In this document: one piece after another, positions 34,433 through 41,933 of the stretch
Position numbering within the stretch: the first letter of the stretch is position 1
Layout: every line of letters begins with the position of its first letter
Made by a program: the position numbers and the translations under genes
Source: Pseudomonas sp. MF4836
Lineage (GTDB): Bacteria; Pseudomonadota; Gammaproteobacteria; Pseudomonadales; Pseudomonadaceae
Assembly: GCF_002018875.1 (NCBI RefSeq)
Contig: NZ_MVOL01000010.1
Span: 230,032 to 294,031, forward strand
Length of the DNA: 64,000 bases
Direction of reading: 5' to 3'
The notes under the pieces: model-generated
The model's input: the letters and a program-made list of their open reading frames with translations, nothing else
What the model was told of the DNA's origin: nothing
Databases searched by the model: none

Positions 34433-34469
34433 TGTGAAGCTCTGTAGGTGCTGTGTGAAAAAGTGTGAA
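34433..34469. promoter_or_regulatory. Three phased TGTGAA direct repeats, candidate response-regulator sites
   Basis: TGTGAA occurs at 34433-34438, 34454-34459 and 34464-34469, i.e. 21 and 10 bases apart, so all face the same side of the helix. OmpR-family regulators bind direct repeats with about 10-11-base spacing. They lie in the 180-base gap between the pump operon and the divergent regulator gene, and could control both. Confidence 0.55.
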
Positions 34470-34559
34470 GCGGGCACGCGCTGGGGCCCGAGGTTGTATA
34501 TCCTTTGTGCCCCTCGTGAACTTTCGCCGCATGCTCGTCGGCAATTTCTGGACGTCCCC

Positions 34560-35261
34560 ATGCCCAATATCCTTCTGGTCGAAGACGACACCGCGCTGTC
34601 GGAGTTGATCGCCAGCTACCTGGAGCGCAACGGCTACCAGGTCAACGTGATCAGCCGCGGTGACCAGGTGCGCGAACGGGCGCGGGTCAGCCCGCCGGAC
34701 CTGGTGATTCTCGACCTGATGCTGCCCGGGCTCGACGGCTTGCAGGTGTGTCGCCTGTTGCGCTCCGACTCGGCGACCCTGCCGATCCTGATGCTCACCG
34801 CCCGTGACGACAGCCACGACCAGGTGCTGGGCCTGGAAATGGGCGCCGACGACTACGTGACCAAACCGTGCGAACCCCGGGTCCTGCTGGCCCGGGTACG
34901 TACCCTGTTGCGCCGCAGCAGCCTCAGCGAACCTCAGAGCGCCAGCGATCGGATCCTGATGGGCAACCTGTGCATCGACCTTTCGGAGCGCAGCGTGACC
35001 TGGCGCGAGCAGCCGGTGGAGCTGTCCAGCGGTGAATACAACCTGCTGGTGGTGCTGGCGCGGCATGCCGGCGAAGTCCTGAGCCGCGACCAGATCCTGC
35101 AACGCTTGCGCGGCATCGAGTTCAACGGCACCGACCGCTCGGTGGACGTGGCGATTTCCAAGCTGCGGCGCAAATTCGACGACCACGCCGGCGAGGCGCG
35201 CAAGATCAAGACCGTATGGGGCAAGGGCTACCTGTTCAGCCGCTCCGAGTGGGAATACTGA
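34560..35261 (+). CDS. OmpR-family response regulator (RstA-like)
   Basis: 233-residue regulator. The receiver has the acidic pair in VEDD (8-10), phospho-acceptor Asp52 (LVILDLMLPG), the TARDD switch Thr and the Lys in TKP. The C-terminal winged helix (about 130-228) has the VELSSGEYNLLVVLARHAGEVLSR and RSVDVAISKLRRKF motifs and ends in KTVWGKGYLF. It is followed 4 bases later by its sensor kinase and is divergent from an RND pump. It probably regulates the pump in response to envelope or cation stress. No clear ribosome site precedes ATG 34560. Confidence 0.9.
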   Translation: MPNILLVEDDTALSELIASYLERNGYQVNVISRGDQVRERARVSPPDLVILDLMLPGLDGLQVCRLLRSDSATLPILMLTARDDSHDQVLGLEMGADDYVTKPCEPRVLLARVRTLLRRSSLSEPQSASDRILMGNLCIDLSERSVTWREQPVELSSGEYNLLVVLARHAGEVLSRDQILQRLRGIEFNGTDRSVDVAISKLRRKFDDHAGEARKIKTVWGKGYLFSRSEWEY

Positions 35262-35265
35262 GTCC

Positions 35266-36564
35266 ATGCTGCGGATCCTGATCCGGCTGTACCTGATCAC
35301 CATCGTCACCTTCAGTGCCGCCATCTACCTGATCCCCGACCTGGTGGTCAGGGTGTTTCACGATCGTTTCCTGAATTACAACCTGGACCAGTCCCGGGGC
35401 CTGCAAAACCTCATCATCAAGCAGTTTCACGCAGTGCCGGCCGAGCAGTGGCTGAGCCTGGCGGCGCAGATGGACCAGGAGTTCCAGCCGCTGCACGTGG
35501 CCCTGGTGCGTATCGATGACCCCGACTTCAGCCTGTATGAGCGCGAGCGCCTGGAGCGCGGGGAAAATGTCGTGCGTGTCGGCGACTGGGGCTGGCGGAC
35601 CCTGGCGGTGGCGCCGCTGGATGGCCAGCAGGCGGTAAAGCTGGTAGTGCCGCCGGACCCGCTGGACGTCAACCTGCTGTACTGGAGCATCAACGTGCTG
35701 ATTGGCGCGGCGTTGCTGGCGTGCCTGCTGTTCTGGCTGCGCCCGCACTGGCGCGACCTGGAGCGGCTCAAGCGCACGGCCGAACGCTTCGGCAAGGGCC
35801 ACCTGGGCGAACGCACGCACATCGCCGCCAGTTCCAACATCGGCAGCCTGGCCCATGTCTTCGACACCATGGCCGGGGATATCGAAAACCTCCTCAACCA
35901 GCAACGGGACTTGCTCAATGCGGTGTCCCACGAGCTGCGCACGCCCCTGACCCGGCTCGACTTCGGCCTGGCCCTGGCGCTGTCCGACGACCTGCCGGCG
36001 CCGAGCCGCGAGCGCCTGCAGGGCCTGGTGGCCTATATCCGGGAACTGGATGAACTGGTGCTGGAACTGCTGTCCTACAGCCGGCTGCAAAACCCGGCGC
36101 GCCTGCCGGAGCAGGTCGAGGTGGCACTGGACGAGTTCATCGACAGCATCCTGGGCAGTGTCGACGATGAGCTGGAATCACCGGACATCGTCATCGATGT
36201 GCTGCTCAACGGCTCCCTGGAGCGGTTCACCCTCGACCCGCGCCTGACTGCGCGGGCGATCCAGAACCTCCTGCGCAACGCCACGCGCTATTGCGAGAAG
36301 CGCATCCAGATCGGGGTCCAGGTCAGTGCCGAGGGCTGCGAGATCTGGGTCGATGACGATGGCATCGGAATCCCCGAGGCCGAGCGCGAACGGGTGTTCG
36401 AACCTTTCTACCGTCTCGACCGCAGCCGCGACCGTGCCACCGGTGGTTTCGGCCTGGGCCTGGCCATCAGCCGGCGGGCCCTGCAAGCCCAGGACGGCAC
36501 GCTCACCGTCGAGGCCTCGCCGTTGGGCGGAGCGCGTTTTCGCCTGTGGCTGCCCAACCCCTAG
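35266..36564 (+). CDS. Sensor histidine kinase (RstB-like)
   Basis: 432-residue membrane kinase. Two transmembrane segments (about 7-28 and 137-158) enclose a periplasmic sensor of about 110 residues. A HAMP linker follows, then HisKA with phospho-His222 (VSHELRTPLTRLDF) and HATPase with N box (QNLLRNATRYC), G1 (DDDGIGIP) and G2 (GFGLGLAI). The layout and sequence resemble RstB. It forms a pair with the preceding regulator, 4 bases away. The stimulus cannot be predicted. Confidence 0.9.
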   Translation: MLRILIRLYLITIVTFSAAIYLIPDLVVRVFHDRFLNYNLDQSRGLQNLIIKQFHAVPAEQWLSLAAQMDQEFQPLHVALVRIDDPDFSLYERERLERGENVVRVGDWGWRTLAVAPLDGQQAVKLVVPPDPLDVNLLYWSINVLIGAALLACLLFWLRPHWRDLERLKRTAERFGKGHLGERTHIAASSNIGSLAHVFDTMAGDIENLLNQQRDLLNAVSHELRTPLTRLDFGLALALSDDLPAPSRERLQGLVAYIRELDELVLELLSYSRLQNPARLPEQVEVALDEFIDSILGSVDDELESPDIVIDVLLNGSLERFTLDPRLTARAIQNLLRNATRYCEKRIQIGVQVSAEGCEIWVDDDGIGIPEAERERVFEPFYRLDRSRDRATGGFGLGLAISRRALQAQDGTLTVEASPLGGARFRLWLPNP

Positions 36565-36676
36565 GCGGGGTTCCCGGTGCTGGCATCGGGCTGAAACTGA
36601 CATTTTCTTCATGGGCCGCCAGGGGCGGGCAGGGCTAAGCTGAGCGCCATCGGCGATCCATCAGGAGCAGCGGACC

Positions 36677-37456
36677 ATGAGCGAATCAAAGCCAGCCATT
36701 CACCATTCGGCAGCCGACGGCTACAAAGGCGCGGCGGACACCTATGTGCGCGGCCGGCCGGATTACCCGCCGCAACTCGAGCAATGGCTGCGTCACACCC
36801 TGGGCCTGGGCCCTGGCCAAGTGGTGCTGGACCTGGGCGCGGGCACCGGCAAGTTTACCGGCCGGCTGCTGGCCACCGGCGCGAAGGTGATCGCGGTGGA
36901 ACCGGTGGCGCAGATGCGCGCCAAGCTGGCGGCGGCCCATCCTGCGGCCGAGGCGCTGGAAGGCAGCGCCCTGGCAATCCCTCTGGCTGATCAGTCACTG
37001 GACGCGCTGGTCTGCGCCCAGGCCTTCCACTGGTTTGCCAGCCGCGAGGCGCTGAACGAGATGCAGCGCGTGCTCAAGCCTGGCGGCCGGCTGGGCCTGG
37101 TGTGGAACCTGCGCGATGCCCGGGTGCCGTGGGTCGAGCGCCTGGACAGGATCGTCAACGCCCTGCAGGGCGATACCCCGCGCTACTACACCGGGGCCTG
37201 GCGCGCAGCCTTTCCCCATCCTGGCTTTACGCCCTTGCAGGAACAGCACTTCAGTCACGGCCACAGCGGCGCGGTGCAGGACGTGTTGTTCAATCGGGTG
37301 CGCTCCACCAGTTTTATCGCAGCCCTGGGTGAGACGGAGCGGGCGCTGATCGATCGCCAGATCCAGGTCCTGATCGACAGCGAGCCTGAGTTGCGAGGCA
37401 AGTCGCAGCTCACGGTGCCCTACGAAACCGCGGCCTTTTGCGCGATAAAACGTTGA
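36677..37456 (+). CDS. Class I SAM-dependent methyltransferase
   Basis: 259-residue methyltransferase_11-type protein. The SAM-binding motif I VVLDLGAGTGKF is at about residues 49-60, with an acidic loop IAVEPVAQM next and motif LDALVCAQAFHWF (about 115-127). AGGAG precedes ATG 36677. The gene stands alone between the sensor kinase and a dienoyl-CoA isomerase-like gene. Similar bacterial proteins are annotated generally; the substrate cannot be predicted. Confidence 0.82.
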   Translation: MSESKPAIHHSAADGYKGAADTYVRGRPDYPPQLEQWLRHTLGLGPGQVVLDLGAGTGKFTGRLLATGAKVIAVEPVAQMRAKLAAAHPAAEALEGSALAIPLADQSLDALVCAQAFHWFASREALNEMQRVLKPGGRLGLVWNLRDARVPWVERLDRIVNALQGDTPRYYTGAWRAAFPHPGFTPLQEQHFSHGHSGAVQDVLFNRVRSTSFIAALGETERALIDRQIQVLIDSEPELRGKSQLTVPYETAAFCAIKR

Positions 37457-37597
37457 TTCGGCAGGGCGCATAGCGGCCTGGACCGGGCCGCCAGGGCGCT
37501 GCCAGTCCCGCTTTTGGCCGATGCGCTGCCTTACTGCGTGGCGGCCGTGCTTGCTATAGTTCGGCCCTCATTTTCTGCCCAGTAAAGGATCACTGCC

Positions 37598-38410
37598 ATG
37601 TCCGAATATCAAGCCTTTCGCGTCGAACTTGCCGACAACATCGCCCATGTGCAGATCAACCGCCCGGGAAAGATCAACGCCATGAACGCCGCGTTCTGGA
37701 GCGAGATCGTCGACATCTTCCGCTGGATCGACGACACCGACGCCGTGCGCGTGGTGGTGCTCAGCGGCGCCGGCAAGCATTTTTCCTCGGGCATCGACCT
37801 GATGATGCTGGCCGGGGTGGCCAACGAACTGGGCAAGGACGTTGGGCGTAACGCCCGTCTGCTGCGGCGCAAGATCCTCAATCTGCAAGCCTCGTTCAAT
37901 GCCGTGGACAATTGCCGCAAGCCGGTGCTGGCGGCGATCCAGGGTTACTGCCTGGGCGGTGCCATCGACCTGATCGCCGCCTGCGACATGCGCTATGCCG
38001 CCGAGGATGCGCAGTTCTCGATCAAGGAAATCGACATCGGCATGGCCGCCGATGTCGGCACTTTGCAACGTTTGCCGCGTATCATCGGCGACGGCATGTT
38101 GCGTGAACTGGCTTACACTGGCCGCACCTTCGGTGCCGAGGAAGCGCGCGGCATGGGCCTGGTCAATCGCACCTACAGCGACGCCGCCAGCCTGCTTGAC
38201 GGGGTGATGGGCATTGCCCGCGAGATCGCCGGCAAGTCGCCGATCGCCATCACCGGCACCAAGGAAATGATCAGCTACATGCGTGACCATCGCATCGACG
38301 ATGGCCTGGAATACATCGCCACCTGGAACGCCGCCATGCTGCAATCCACTGACTTGCGCGTGGCCATGGCCGCCCATATGAGCAAACAGAAACCCGAATT
38401 TCTGGATTGA
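37598..38410 (+). CDS. Crotonase family protein, probable delta(3,5)-delta(2,4)-dienoyl-CoA isomerase
   Basis: 270-residue enoyl-CoA hydratase/isomerase. The oxyanion-hole segments are HFSSGIDLMML (about 61-71) and GYCLGGAIDLI (117-126). The segment KEIDIGMAADVGTLQRLP (143-160) is nearly identical to mammalian ECH1, and all three ECH1 catalytic acids have counterparts: Asp124, Glu144 and Asp152. The protein therefore probably isomerises 3,5-dienoyl-CoA, which arises from unsaturated fatty acids with odd-position double bonds. AAGGA precedes ATG 37598. nudC follows 6 bases later and may be co-transcribed. Confidence 0.85.
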   Translation: MSEYQAFRVELADNIAHVQINRPGKINAMNAAFWSEIVDIFRWIDDTDAVRVVVLSGAGKHFSSGIDLMMLAGVANELGKDVGRNARLLRRKILNLQASFNAVDNCRKPVLAAIQGYCLGGAIDLIAACDMRYAAEDAQFSIKEIDIGMAADVGTLQRLPRIIGDGMLRELAYTGRTFGAEEARGMGLVNRTYSDAASLLDGVMGIAREIAGKSPIAITGTKEMISYMRDHRIDDGLEYIATWNAAMLQSTDLRVAMAAHMSKQKPEFLD

Positions 38411-38416
38411 GTGACT

Positions 38417-39247
38417 ATGACTTCACGCTGGACCACAGCAGTACTGGATATCGACCTCCCCGGCGGCTGGGCCGTGGCCCGCAGCCGGGATGGTTTTCTG
38501 TTCGACGACAATGGCGCGCTGTTTCCCCGGGAATGGCTCAAGCGCCAGGACCTGTCGATTCTCACCGAGCACGGCATCGGGCATCTGGATGGCGAGCCGG
38601 TGTACCTGCTGGAGCTGAGCCATTCCAGTGAAGTACCGGGCTGCAGCTGGAAAGGCTTGCGGGCATTCATGCTCGAAGGCGACCACACCCTGTACAAGGT
38701 CCTGGGTTATGCCGCGCAGATCGGCACCTGGGCCCGCGAGCACCGCTTCTGCGGCAACTGCGGGCAGCCGACGCTTCAAGTACCCCGGGAGCGGGCGATG
38801 TACTGCGAGCCCTGCGACTTGCGCAGTTACCCGCGGATTTCGCCGAGCATGATCGTGCTGATTACCCGTGGTGACGACGTGCTGCTGGCGCGCTCGCCGC
38901 GTTTTGTGACGGGGGTCTACAGCACCCTGGCCGGTTTCGCCGAGCCGGGGGAGTCGGCGGAGGAATGCCTGATTCGCGAAGTGCGCGAAGAAGTGCAGGT
39001 CGAGGTGCAGAACATCCAGTACGTCGGCAGCCAATGCTGGCCGTTTCCCCATTCGATGATGCTGGGCTTTCACGCCGAGTACGCCGGTGGCGAGATCGTG
39101 CCCCAGGCCGATGAGATCGAAGACGCGCAGTGGTTCAACATCCGCAACCTGCCGCCATTGCCCGCCTCGCGCTCGATCGCCCGTTACCTGATCGACCTCT
39201 ATGTCGCCCAGCGCCTGGGCCAACCCGAGCCCATCCTCCCCACCTGA
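38417..39247 (+). CDS. nudC: NAD(H) pyrophosphatase / RNA decapping Nudix hydrolase NudC
   Basis: 276-residue enzyme that hydrolyses NADH and removes NAD caps from RNA. A zinc ribbon uses Cys112, Cys115, Cys130 and Cys133 (CGNC and CEPC). The Nudix box spans 173-195 (GFAEPGES to REVREEVQVEV). The NudC-specific motif is SQCWPFPHS at 205-213; the usual form is SQPWPFPxS, so one Pro is Cys here. I use ATG 38417; a GTG at 38411 would add only two residues. It follows the isomerase gene closely. Confidence 0.93.
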   Translation: MTSRWTTAVLDIDLPGGWAVARSRDGFLFDDNGALFPREWLKRQDLSILTEHGIGHLDGEPVYLLELSHSSEVPGCSWKGLRAFMLEGDHTLYKVLGYAAQIGTWAREHRFCGNCGQPTLQVPRERAMYCEPCDLRSYPRISPSMIVLITRGDDVLLARSPRFVTGVYSTLAGFAEPGESAEECLIREVREEVQVEVQNIQYVGSQCWPFPHSMMLGFHAEYAGGEIVPQADEIEDAQWFNIRNLPPLPASRSIARYLIDLYVAQRLGQPEPILPT

Positions 39248-39416
39248 GCAGAGCGCCTGTAGCCGCTGCCGCAGGCTGTGCTGGCCACCCGCGACACACA
39301 ACACTTCAGGACTAACGCTGGCGCCCACATCGGCCAGCGCAGCCTTGCGCTGGCCATCCGCAACAACGCATCGCTTCAGGAATCACGCAAGCTCGCTCAG
39401 CGGCGACAAAGGGCTG
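39248..39416. repeat. Intergenic stretch with a REP-like element
   Basis: CCTGTAGCCGCTGCCGCAGG lies at 39256-39275, with the same GTAGCCGCTGCCGC core as elements at 1605 and 52057. Imperfect GCTGGCC- and CGC-rich repeats follow to about 39400. Such clusters between convergent genes are typical of Pseudomonas REP doublets. Confidence 0.65.
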
Positions 39417-40196
39417 TCAGGCGACGCTGAACCAGTGTTGCCAGGCCAGGCGTACGGTCAGGCCCAGGACCACGGTGATGAACACCGGGCGAATGAATTT
39501 GGCGCCGCCACTGATGGCGGTGCGAGCACCGAAGAAGGCGCCGACCATCACCGAGAGGCCCATGCACAGGCCGATGATCCAGTCCACCTGCCCGGAAAAC
39601 ACAAACACCGACAACGCCGCGGCGTTGCTGACGAAGTTCATGCTGCGCGCCACACCGCTGGCCTTGACCAGGTCGATGGGGTAGAGCAGCAGGCTGCTGA
39701 CGGTCCAGAAGGCACCGGTGCCTGGACCTGCAATGCCGTCGTAGAAGCCCAGGCTGAAGCCCTGGGTCGATTGCCATTTCTTCTTGATCGGAGCATCGCT
39801 GTCCAGCGGCGCCTTGGGCGTGCCACCAAACAACAGGTACAGGCCGCAGGCAAAAACAATCACCGGCAGCATCTTGTTCAGCCACTCGGCGGGCAGGTAA
39901 TGGGCGACCACCGCACCCACCAGTCCGCCCACCAGGGTGCCGACGATGGCGTGGGTCCACTGCCGTGGATGGAACAGCTTGCGGCGATAGAAGGTAAAGC
40001 TGGCGGTGGCCGAGCCGAAGGTCGAGCTGAGCTTGTTGGTGCCCAGCACCAGGTGGGGCGGCAATCCGGCGGTGAGCAGTGCCGGGGTGGTGAGCAGGCC
40101 GCCACCGCCGGCAATGGCGTCGATGAAGCCGGCGATAAAGGCTACGAAGGTGAGAATGGCGAGGGTGGTCAGGTCTACGCTGAGTTCGAAAGGCAT
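39417..40196 (-). CDS. TSUP-family exporter (TauE/SafE-like, YfcA-like)
   Basis: 259-residue inner-membrane protein with about eight hydrophobic segments. The N-terminal motif FIDAIAGGGGLLTTPALL with the later GTNKLSSTFGSATA, and the repeat half GFYDGIAGPGTGAFW with ARSMNFVSNAAAL, are diagnostic of the TauE/SafE group. Members export sulfite, sulfoacetate or other sulfur anions. It lies 153 bases downstream of the SfnB-like gene on the same strand, so export of excess sulfite released by desulfurisation is a reasonable guess. The substrate is not proven. Confidence 0.85.
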   Translation of the reverse strand: MPFELSVDLTTLAILTFVAFIAGFIDAIAGGGGLLTTPALLTAGLPPHLVLGTNKLSSTFGSATASFTFYRRKLFHPRQWTHAIVGTLVGGLVGAVVAHYLPAEWLNKMLPVIVFACGLYLLFGGTPKAPLDSDAPIKKKWQSTQGFSLGFYDGIAGPGTGAFWTVSSLLLYPIDLVKASGVARSMNFVSNAAALSVFVFSGQVDWIIGLCMGLSVMVGAFFGARTAISGGAKFIRPVFITVVLGLTVRLAWQHWFSVA

Positions 40197-40307
40197 GGGT
40201 TCGGCTTATTTCGGCGGGAAGCGCAAAGGGGGCTGCGCGAAAGACCGACATATTACCTGCAACCCAGGTCGCCACGCGACCGTGACCGACGCTATTGCAC
40301 ACTGGCC

Positions 40308-40343
40308 GCAGCCAGGGCCCCTTCGCCAAAGGGACCCGGCTGC
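40308..40343 (-). terminator. Terminator-like hairpin after the SfnB-like gene
   Basis: GCAGCC (40308-40313) pairs with GGCTGC (40338-40343), and inside it GGG/CCC and CCTT/AAGG close a small CGCC loop. It begins 7 bases beyond the stop of the minus-strand gene. No T-run follows. Confidence 0.55.
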
Positions 40344-40349
40344 AGTGGC

Positions 40350-41588
40350 CTAGGCCTTCTGCGGCCCGTTGCCGATCTGCCAGACAAAGGGTGGTTCGTT
40401 GCCGTTGACCACCCAGTCGCCGATGATCCGCGCCTTGTAGATCACCGGGTTGTGCGAGGACACGGTACGGGCATTGCGCCAATGGCGGTCGAGGGCCTTG
40501 CCCTGGCGGATGTCCGACGCCCCCAGAGCGTTGAACAACTGGGTGGTGGCCCGCTGGATCAGTTCGCTGACCACCACCTGGGCGGTGGCCGATTCGATTT
40601 CCGCGGCGACATTGGCTTCACGCTCCAGCGCCTCATCCCCGGCAAAGCGTGCCAGGTAGGCACGTTGCGCGGGCTCTGCGGCGCGCACGGCGCTGGCTTC
40701 GGCGGCGTACACCCAGGCGGCGACTTCGCCGACCACCTGCTGCACCTGGGGGTCTTCGCTGACCCGCGGCGCATTGCCGTGGCTGTAGATGCGCTTGCGG
40801 CTGCGTACTTCATGGGCCACGTCGCGCAGCGCGGCGCGCCCGATCCCGGCCAGGGTGGCCAGCAGCACCAGTTGATAGAAGGCGGTCTGGTACTTGAAGC
40901 GGGTGGCGAAGTCGATGACGTTCTCGGCGTCGACCGCGGCATCGCGAAAGCGCGAAGTGCCGCTGCCCGTGGTGCGCTGGCCGAAGCCGTCCCAGTCATC
41001 GCTGTGCTCGATGCCCGGTTGGCGCGCACGCACGGCCGCGATTACATCGCCGCCGGTGTCGCTGCGCTGGGCGTAGACGTCGATCCAGTCAGAGAAAATG
41101 CTGCCGGTGCTGTAGAACTTCTCGCCATTGAGCTTCCAGGCGTCGCCGTCGGGCGAGACTTTGGTGACCACATCGCCAATCGCCACGTTGCCGATCTCGG
41201 TCCAGGCGCAACCGACGAGGTCGCCCTCGACGAAACGCTTGAACCACAGGTCCCGTCCCGGACCCGGGGCGGCGTTGAGGCGGTCCTCGGCAAAGGCGAA
41301 GTGCCCGCGCAGGGCCTGCGGCACATTGGAATCGGCTTCAGCCAGCTCGATCAGCAGTTGGAACAGTTGCGGCAGGGACGCGCCACCGCCACCGTACTCC
41401 ACCGGCACCCGGACTGCGCCGAACCCGGCCTGCTTCAGCCACTGGATCGGTTCATGGGGCAGGCTGCGGTTTTGCTCACGCTGTACCGCGCCGTCGGCGA
41501 TTTGCTTGAAGATCGGGCGAAAGCGCGCGGCCAGGGCCTCGTAGTCGACGCCAATGGACAGCGGGTTGATTACCTGGTGTTCAGTCAT
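40350..41588 (-). CDS. Acyl-CoA-dehydrogenase-like sulfur acquisition oxidoreductase (SfnB/MsuC/DszC type)
   Basis: 412-residue flavoprotein of the acyl-CoA dehydrogenase fold. Members near sfn and msu genes (SfnB, SfnC, MsuC, DszC) are FMNH2-dependent oxygenases or oxidoreductases of sulfur compounds, not fatty-acid enzymes. Visible are FGAVRVPVEYGGGGAS, CAWTEIGNVAIGD, WKLNGEKFYSTGS and the C-terminal GKALDRHWRNARTVSSHNP segment typical of DszC-like proteins. AAGGAA precedes ATG 41588. It is divergent from sfnG and has its own sigma-54-like promoter. It may oxidise a sulfinate or sulfide intermediate in the same pathway. Which of these names is right cannot be settled here. Confidence 0.82.
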   Translation of the reverse strand: MTEHQVINPLSIGVDYEALAARFRPIFKQIADGAVQREQNRSLPHEPIQWLKQAGFGAVRVPVEYGGGGASLPQLFQLLIELAEADSNVPQALRGHFAFAEDRLNAAPGPGRDLWFKRFVEGDLVGCAWTEIGNVAIGDVVTKVSPDGDAWKLNGEKFYSTGSIFSDWIDVYAQRSDTGGDVIAAVRARQPGIEHSDDWDGFGQRTTGSGTSRFRDAAVDAENVIDFATRFKYQTAFYQLVLLATLAGIGRAALRDVAHEVRSRKRIYSHGNAPRVSEDPQVQQVVGEVAAWVYAAEASAVRAAEPAQRAYLARFAGDEALEREANVAAEIESATAQVVVSELIQRATTQLFNALGASDIRQGKALDRHWRNARTVSSHNPVIYKARIIGDWVVNGNEPPFVWQIGNGPQKA

Positions 41589-41638
41589 GGGACGGTTCCT
41601 TGAATCGGCAGTTGAAGAGCAGGTGTCTGCCCAGACGT

Positions 41639-41655
41639 TTGCACACTCCATGCCG
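41639..41655 (-). promoter_or_regulatory. Sigma-54-like promoter of the sfnB-like gene
   Basis: On the minus strand: CGGCATG-GAGT-GTGCAA, with correct GG-N10-GC spacing and 9 of 12 consensus positions (TGGCACG-N4-TTGCW). The start would lie near 41629, about 41 bases before ATG 41588. It is weaker than the sfnG promoter. Confidence 0.5.
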
Positions 41656-41707
41656 CAGTTGCAGGCCCCGGTTTTTCTGGGGCTGGCGCTGGCTGTCGGG
41701 CTGGTAA

Positions 41708-41725
41708 CTGTTGCTCGGCCAACAG
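41708..41725. promoter_or_regulatory. Candidate SfnR binding site
   Basis: CTGTTG-CTCGGC-CAACAG is a perfect 6-base-arm palindrome, with a TGT-N10-ACA frame as bound by Fis-type HTH activators. It lies about 155 bases upstream of the sfnG promoter and about 55 bases upstream of the divergent one, and resembles the site at 9624-9641. Confidence 0.5.
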
Positions 41726-41879
41726 CGCTTCAACAAATCGCTGTCTTTCATGGGAAGTGGCCGGGGTTTGGCGCGGCATCCGTCGGGCCGCGAATGCCCC
41801 TCGCAAAACAGCGCCCGATGGCTGTACTCCGCCCGCTGCAGGCCATGCAGCCCGGGCCTGCAGGCGCAGCCCTGGCAAC

Positions 41880-41895
41880 TGGCACGCTTGCTGCT
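41880..41895 (+). promoter_or_regulatory. Sigma-54 (-24/-12) promoter of sfnG
   Basis: TGGCACG-CTTG-CTGCT has a perfect -24 box and one mismatch in -12, with GG-N10-GC spacing. Transcription would begin near 41906, giving a 28-base leader to ATG 41934. This agrees with the known SfnR and sigma-54 control of sfnFG in Pseudomonas putida. Confidence 0.85.
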
Positions 41896-41933
41896 CTGCT
41901 AGCCATACCTTCTCTAGTCCCGAGGACAAGCCA

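Larger units (their letters stand above)
41589..41933. other. Divergent regulatory region between sfnB-like gene and sfnG
   Basis: The 345 bases contain two opposed sigma-54 promoter candidates (41639-41655 minus, 41880-41895 plus), a palindrome that may bind the SfnR-like activator (41708-41725), and an inverted repeat CTGCAGGCC-N10-GGCCTGCAG (41836-41863) 16 bases upstream of the sfnG promoter. The open frames running through it are GC-rich shadow frames. Confidence 0.7.
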
